Below are positions 51,935-53,240 of a stretch of DNA of 53,240 nt, in pieces; position 1 is the first letter of the stretch; each line of letters opens with the position of its first letter. The notes below the pieces were generated by a model. It was not told where the DNA came from, made no database searches, and saw nothing but the letters and a program-made list of their open reading frames with translations. The position numbers and the translations under genes are program-made. The DNA is taken from contig WBTZ01000013.1 of NCBI GenBank assembly GCA_009026175.1, positions 1-53,240 on the forward strand, written 5' to 3'. This stretch comes from Zoogloea sp. (GTDB lineage Bacteria; Pseudomonadota; Gammaproteobacteria; Burkholderiales; Rhodocyclaceae).

Positions 51935-52729
51935 ATGGATCTGCAACTCACAGGCAAGCGCGCCCTCGTCACCGGCTCCACTGCGGGTATCGGCTTTGCC
52001 ATCGCGCGTCAGCTGGCGGCTGAAGGTGCTGAAGTGGTCATCAATGGCCGCAGCCGCTCCGGTGTGTCGGCCGCGGTCGCCCGTCTGGTCGAGGAAGTGC
52101 CCGGTGCCCGTGTCTCCGGCGTGGCCGCCGACCTGTCCAGTGCCACGGGCTGCGAGGCCCTGGTGGCCAGCTGTCCTGATGTGGATATCCTGGTCAACAA
52201 CCTTGGCATCTTCGATCCGCGGCCCTTCGAGGAAATCCAGGACGTGGAGTGGTTCAATTTCTTCGAAACCAATGTGATGAGCGGGGTGCGCTTGTCCCGG
52301 GCTTATCTGCCGGCCATGAAGGTCCGTGACTGGGGGCGCATCGTCTTCATCTCCAGCGAGTCTGGCGTGTGCCCGCCGGCCGAAATGGTCCATTACGGGA
52401 TGAGCAAGTCCGCCCAGTTGTCGGTGGCGCGTGGCATCGCCGAAACCTGTGTCGGCTCCGGTGTGACGGTGAATTCCGTGCTGCCCGGCCCGACCCGTAC
52501 CGAAGGCGTGGGCACTTTCTTCAGCCGGCTGGCGGAAGAGCAGGGGGTGTCCCTCGAGCAGGCGGAGAAGGACTTCTTCGCCAATGCCCGCCCCACCTCG
52601 ATCATCAAGCGATTCATCGAACCCGCGGAAGTGGCGAGCCTCGTCGCCTACGTCTGCAGTCCCCTTGCATCTGCCACCCACGGCGCGGCCCTGCGGGTCG
52701 AAGGCGGCGTGGTGCGCAGCATGGTTTAA
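51935..52729 (+). CDS. Short-chain dehydrogenase/reductase inserted in the meta-pathway operon
   Basis: 264 residues from the ATG at 51935, with GAGG 5 bases upstream. Classical SDR: cofactor motif 'TGSTAGIG' near residue 13, 'NNLGIFDP' near 88, catalytic Ser in 'ISSESG', and Tyr-x3-Lys in 'HYGMSKSA' near 155. The NADP/NAD choice and the substrate are not evident. The gene stands between dmpE and dmpF where the classic dmp order has none, with tight spacing on both sides, so it should be co-induced with the pathway. Confidence 0.88.
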   Translation: MDLQLTGKRALVTGSTAGIGFAIARQLAAEGAEVVINGRSRSGVSAAVARLVEEVPGARVSGVAADLSSATGCEALVASCPDVDILVNNLGIFDPRPFEEIQDVEWFNFFETNVMSGVRLSRAYLPAMKVRDWGRIVFISSESGVCPPAEMVHYGMSKSAQLSVARGIAETCVGSGVTVNSVLPGPTRTEGVGTFFSRLAEEQGVSLEQAEKDFFANARPTSIIKRFIEPAEVASLVAYVCSPLASATHGAALRVEGGVVRSMV

Positions 52730-52748
52730 CAGAGAAGGAAATCTTGCG

Positions 52749-53240
52749 ATGAGCAACAAGATCAAATGCGCCCTGATCGGCCCCGGCAACATCGGCACCG
52801 ACCTGCTGGCCAAACTGCAGCGCAGCCCGGTGCTGGAACCGGTGTGGATGGTGGGCATCGACCCGGAATCGGACGGCCTCAAGCGGGCCCGCGAGATGGG
52901 CCTGAAGACCACCGCCGAAGGCGTGGATGGCCTCTTGCCTCATGTGAAGGCCGACGGCGTGCAGATCGCCTTCGACGCCACCTCTGCTTATGTGCACGCC
53001 GAGAACAGCCGCAAGCTCAATGAGCTGGGCGTGCTGATGATCGACCTGACCCCCGCCGCCATCGGCCCCTACTGCGTGCCGCCGGTGAACCTGGTCGAGC
53101 ACGTGGGTCAGCGGGAGATGAACGTCAACATGGTCACCTGTGGCGGCCAGGCGACGATCCCGATGGTCGCCGCGATCTCCCGCGTCCAACCGGTGGAATA
53201 CGGCGAGATCATCGCCACCGTGTCGAGCAAGTCCGCCGGC
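52749..53240 (+). CDS. dmpF: Acetaldehyde dehydrogenase (acylating), 5' part
   Basis: The first 164 residues; the gene runs off the right edge. '[20 protein letters not shown]' is the NAD-binding start of the DmpF/BphJ family and '[11 protein letters not shown]' near residue 130 carries the thioester-forming cysteine. The enzyme turns acetaldehyde released by the DmpG aldolase into acetyl-CoA. GAAGGAAA lies upstream. dmpG should follow outside the window. Confidence 0.95.
   Translation, partial: MSNKIKCALIGPGNIGTDLLAKLQRSPVLEPVWMVGIDPESDGLKRAREMGLKTTAEGVDGLLPHVKADGVQIAFDATSAYVHAENSRKLNELGVLMIDLTPAAIGPYCVPPVNLVEHVGQREMNVNMVTCGGQATIPMVAAISRVQPVEYGEIIATVSSKSAG

Overview
The window (GC-rich, about two thirds G+C by eye, dense gene packing, no rRNA, tRNA, CRISPR or transposase seen) reads like the chromosome of a betaproteobacterium of the Rhodocyclales type (Azospira, Dechloromonas, Thauera or Azoarcus relatives). 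The clues are a neisserial-type porin, a phasin (polyhydroxyalkanoate storage), a DUF3334 protein, a TorF-type porin next to a urea-carboxylase-like cluster, and a dmp-type phenol hydroxylase/meta-cleavage pathway. The organism assignment is inference from gene content.

Layout. 1-2310 (+): end of a molybdenum-cofactor operon (mobB fragment, moeA, moaD, moaE). 2320-6141 (-): a TRAP transporter operon, tatT - dctP - fused dctQM. 6334-8411 (+): a CheX-like DUF3334 protein and a trimeric porin. 8646-14607 (-): a phosphate-scavenging group (PhoX, two alkaline phosphatase paralogues, a His-rich periplasmic protein), divergent from 14813-18594 (+) pstSCAB; Pho-box-like sites point both ways between phoX and pstS. 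18769-21454 (-): a phasin and an acyl-CoA transferase. 21696-24119 (+): a membrane PAS-GGDEF-EAL protein. 24094-25782 (-): a sigma-54 activator of the DmpR/MopR type, divergent from a DmpQ-type ferredoxin (26050-26409, +).

26577-42818: an interposed block with a di-heme cytochrome c peroxidase, then a seven-gene operon (27730-37545, -) for an ABC importer, two DUF1989 proteins, a urea/guanidine carboxylase and allophanate hydrolase. A clear guanidine-I (ykkC) riboswitch precedes it at 37601-37737, so the pathway is best read as guanidine assimilation: import, carboxylation to carboxyguanidine, deimination to allophanate, hydrolysis to ammonia and CO2. A TorF-type porin is divergent, with an NtrC-like site between. 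A DsbA-fold isomerase and a GTPase/membrane-protein pair (DUF3482/DUF2868) follow.

42819-53240 (+): the phenol block. Two UAS-like inverted repeats and a -24/-12 promoter drive dmpKLMNOP (phenol to catechol), followed by catechol 2,3-dioxygenase; then a GntR repressor-like gene (-) and a divergent lower-pathway operon (GlcG-like protein, hydroxymuconic semialdehyde hydrolase, oxopentenoate hydratase, an SDR, acetaldehyde dehydrogenase cut by the window end). The regulator and reactivating ferredoxin sit 17 kb away across the guanidine block. The same octamer TCTCGAGA occurs in the control regions of the ferredoxin, the phenol hydroxylase operon and the lower operon; it is the most interesting unexplained signal here and may define a GntR regulon that ties the split phenol genes together.
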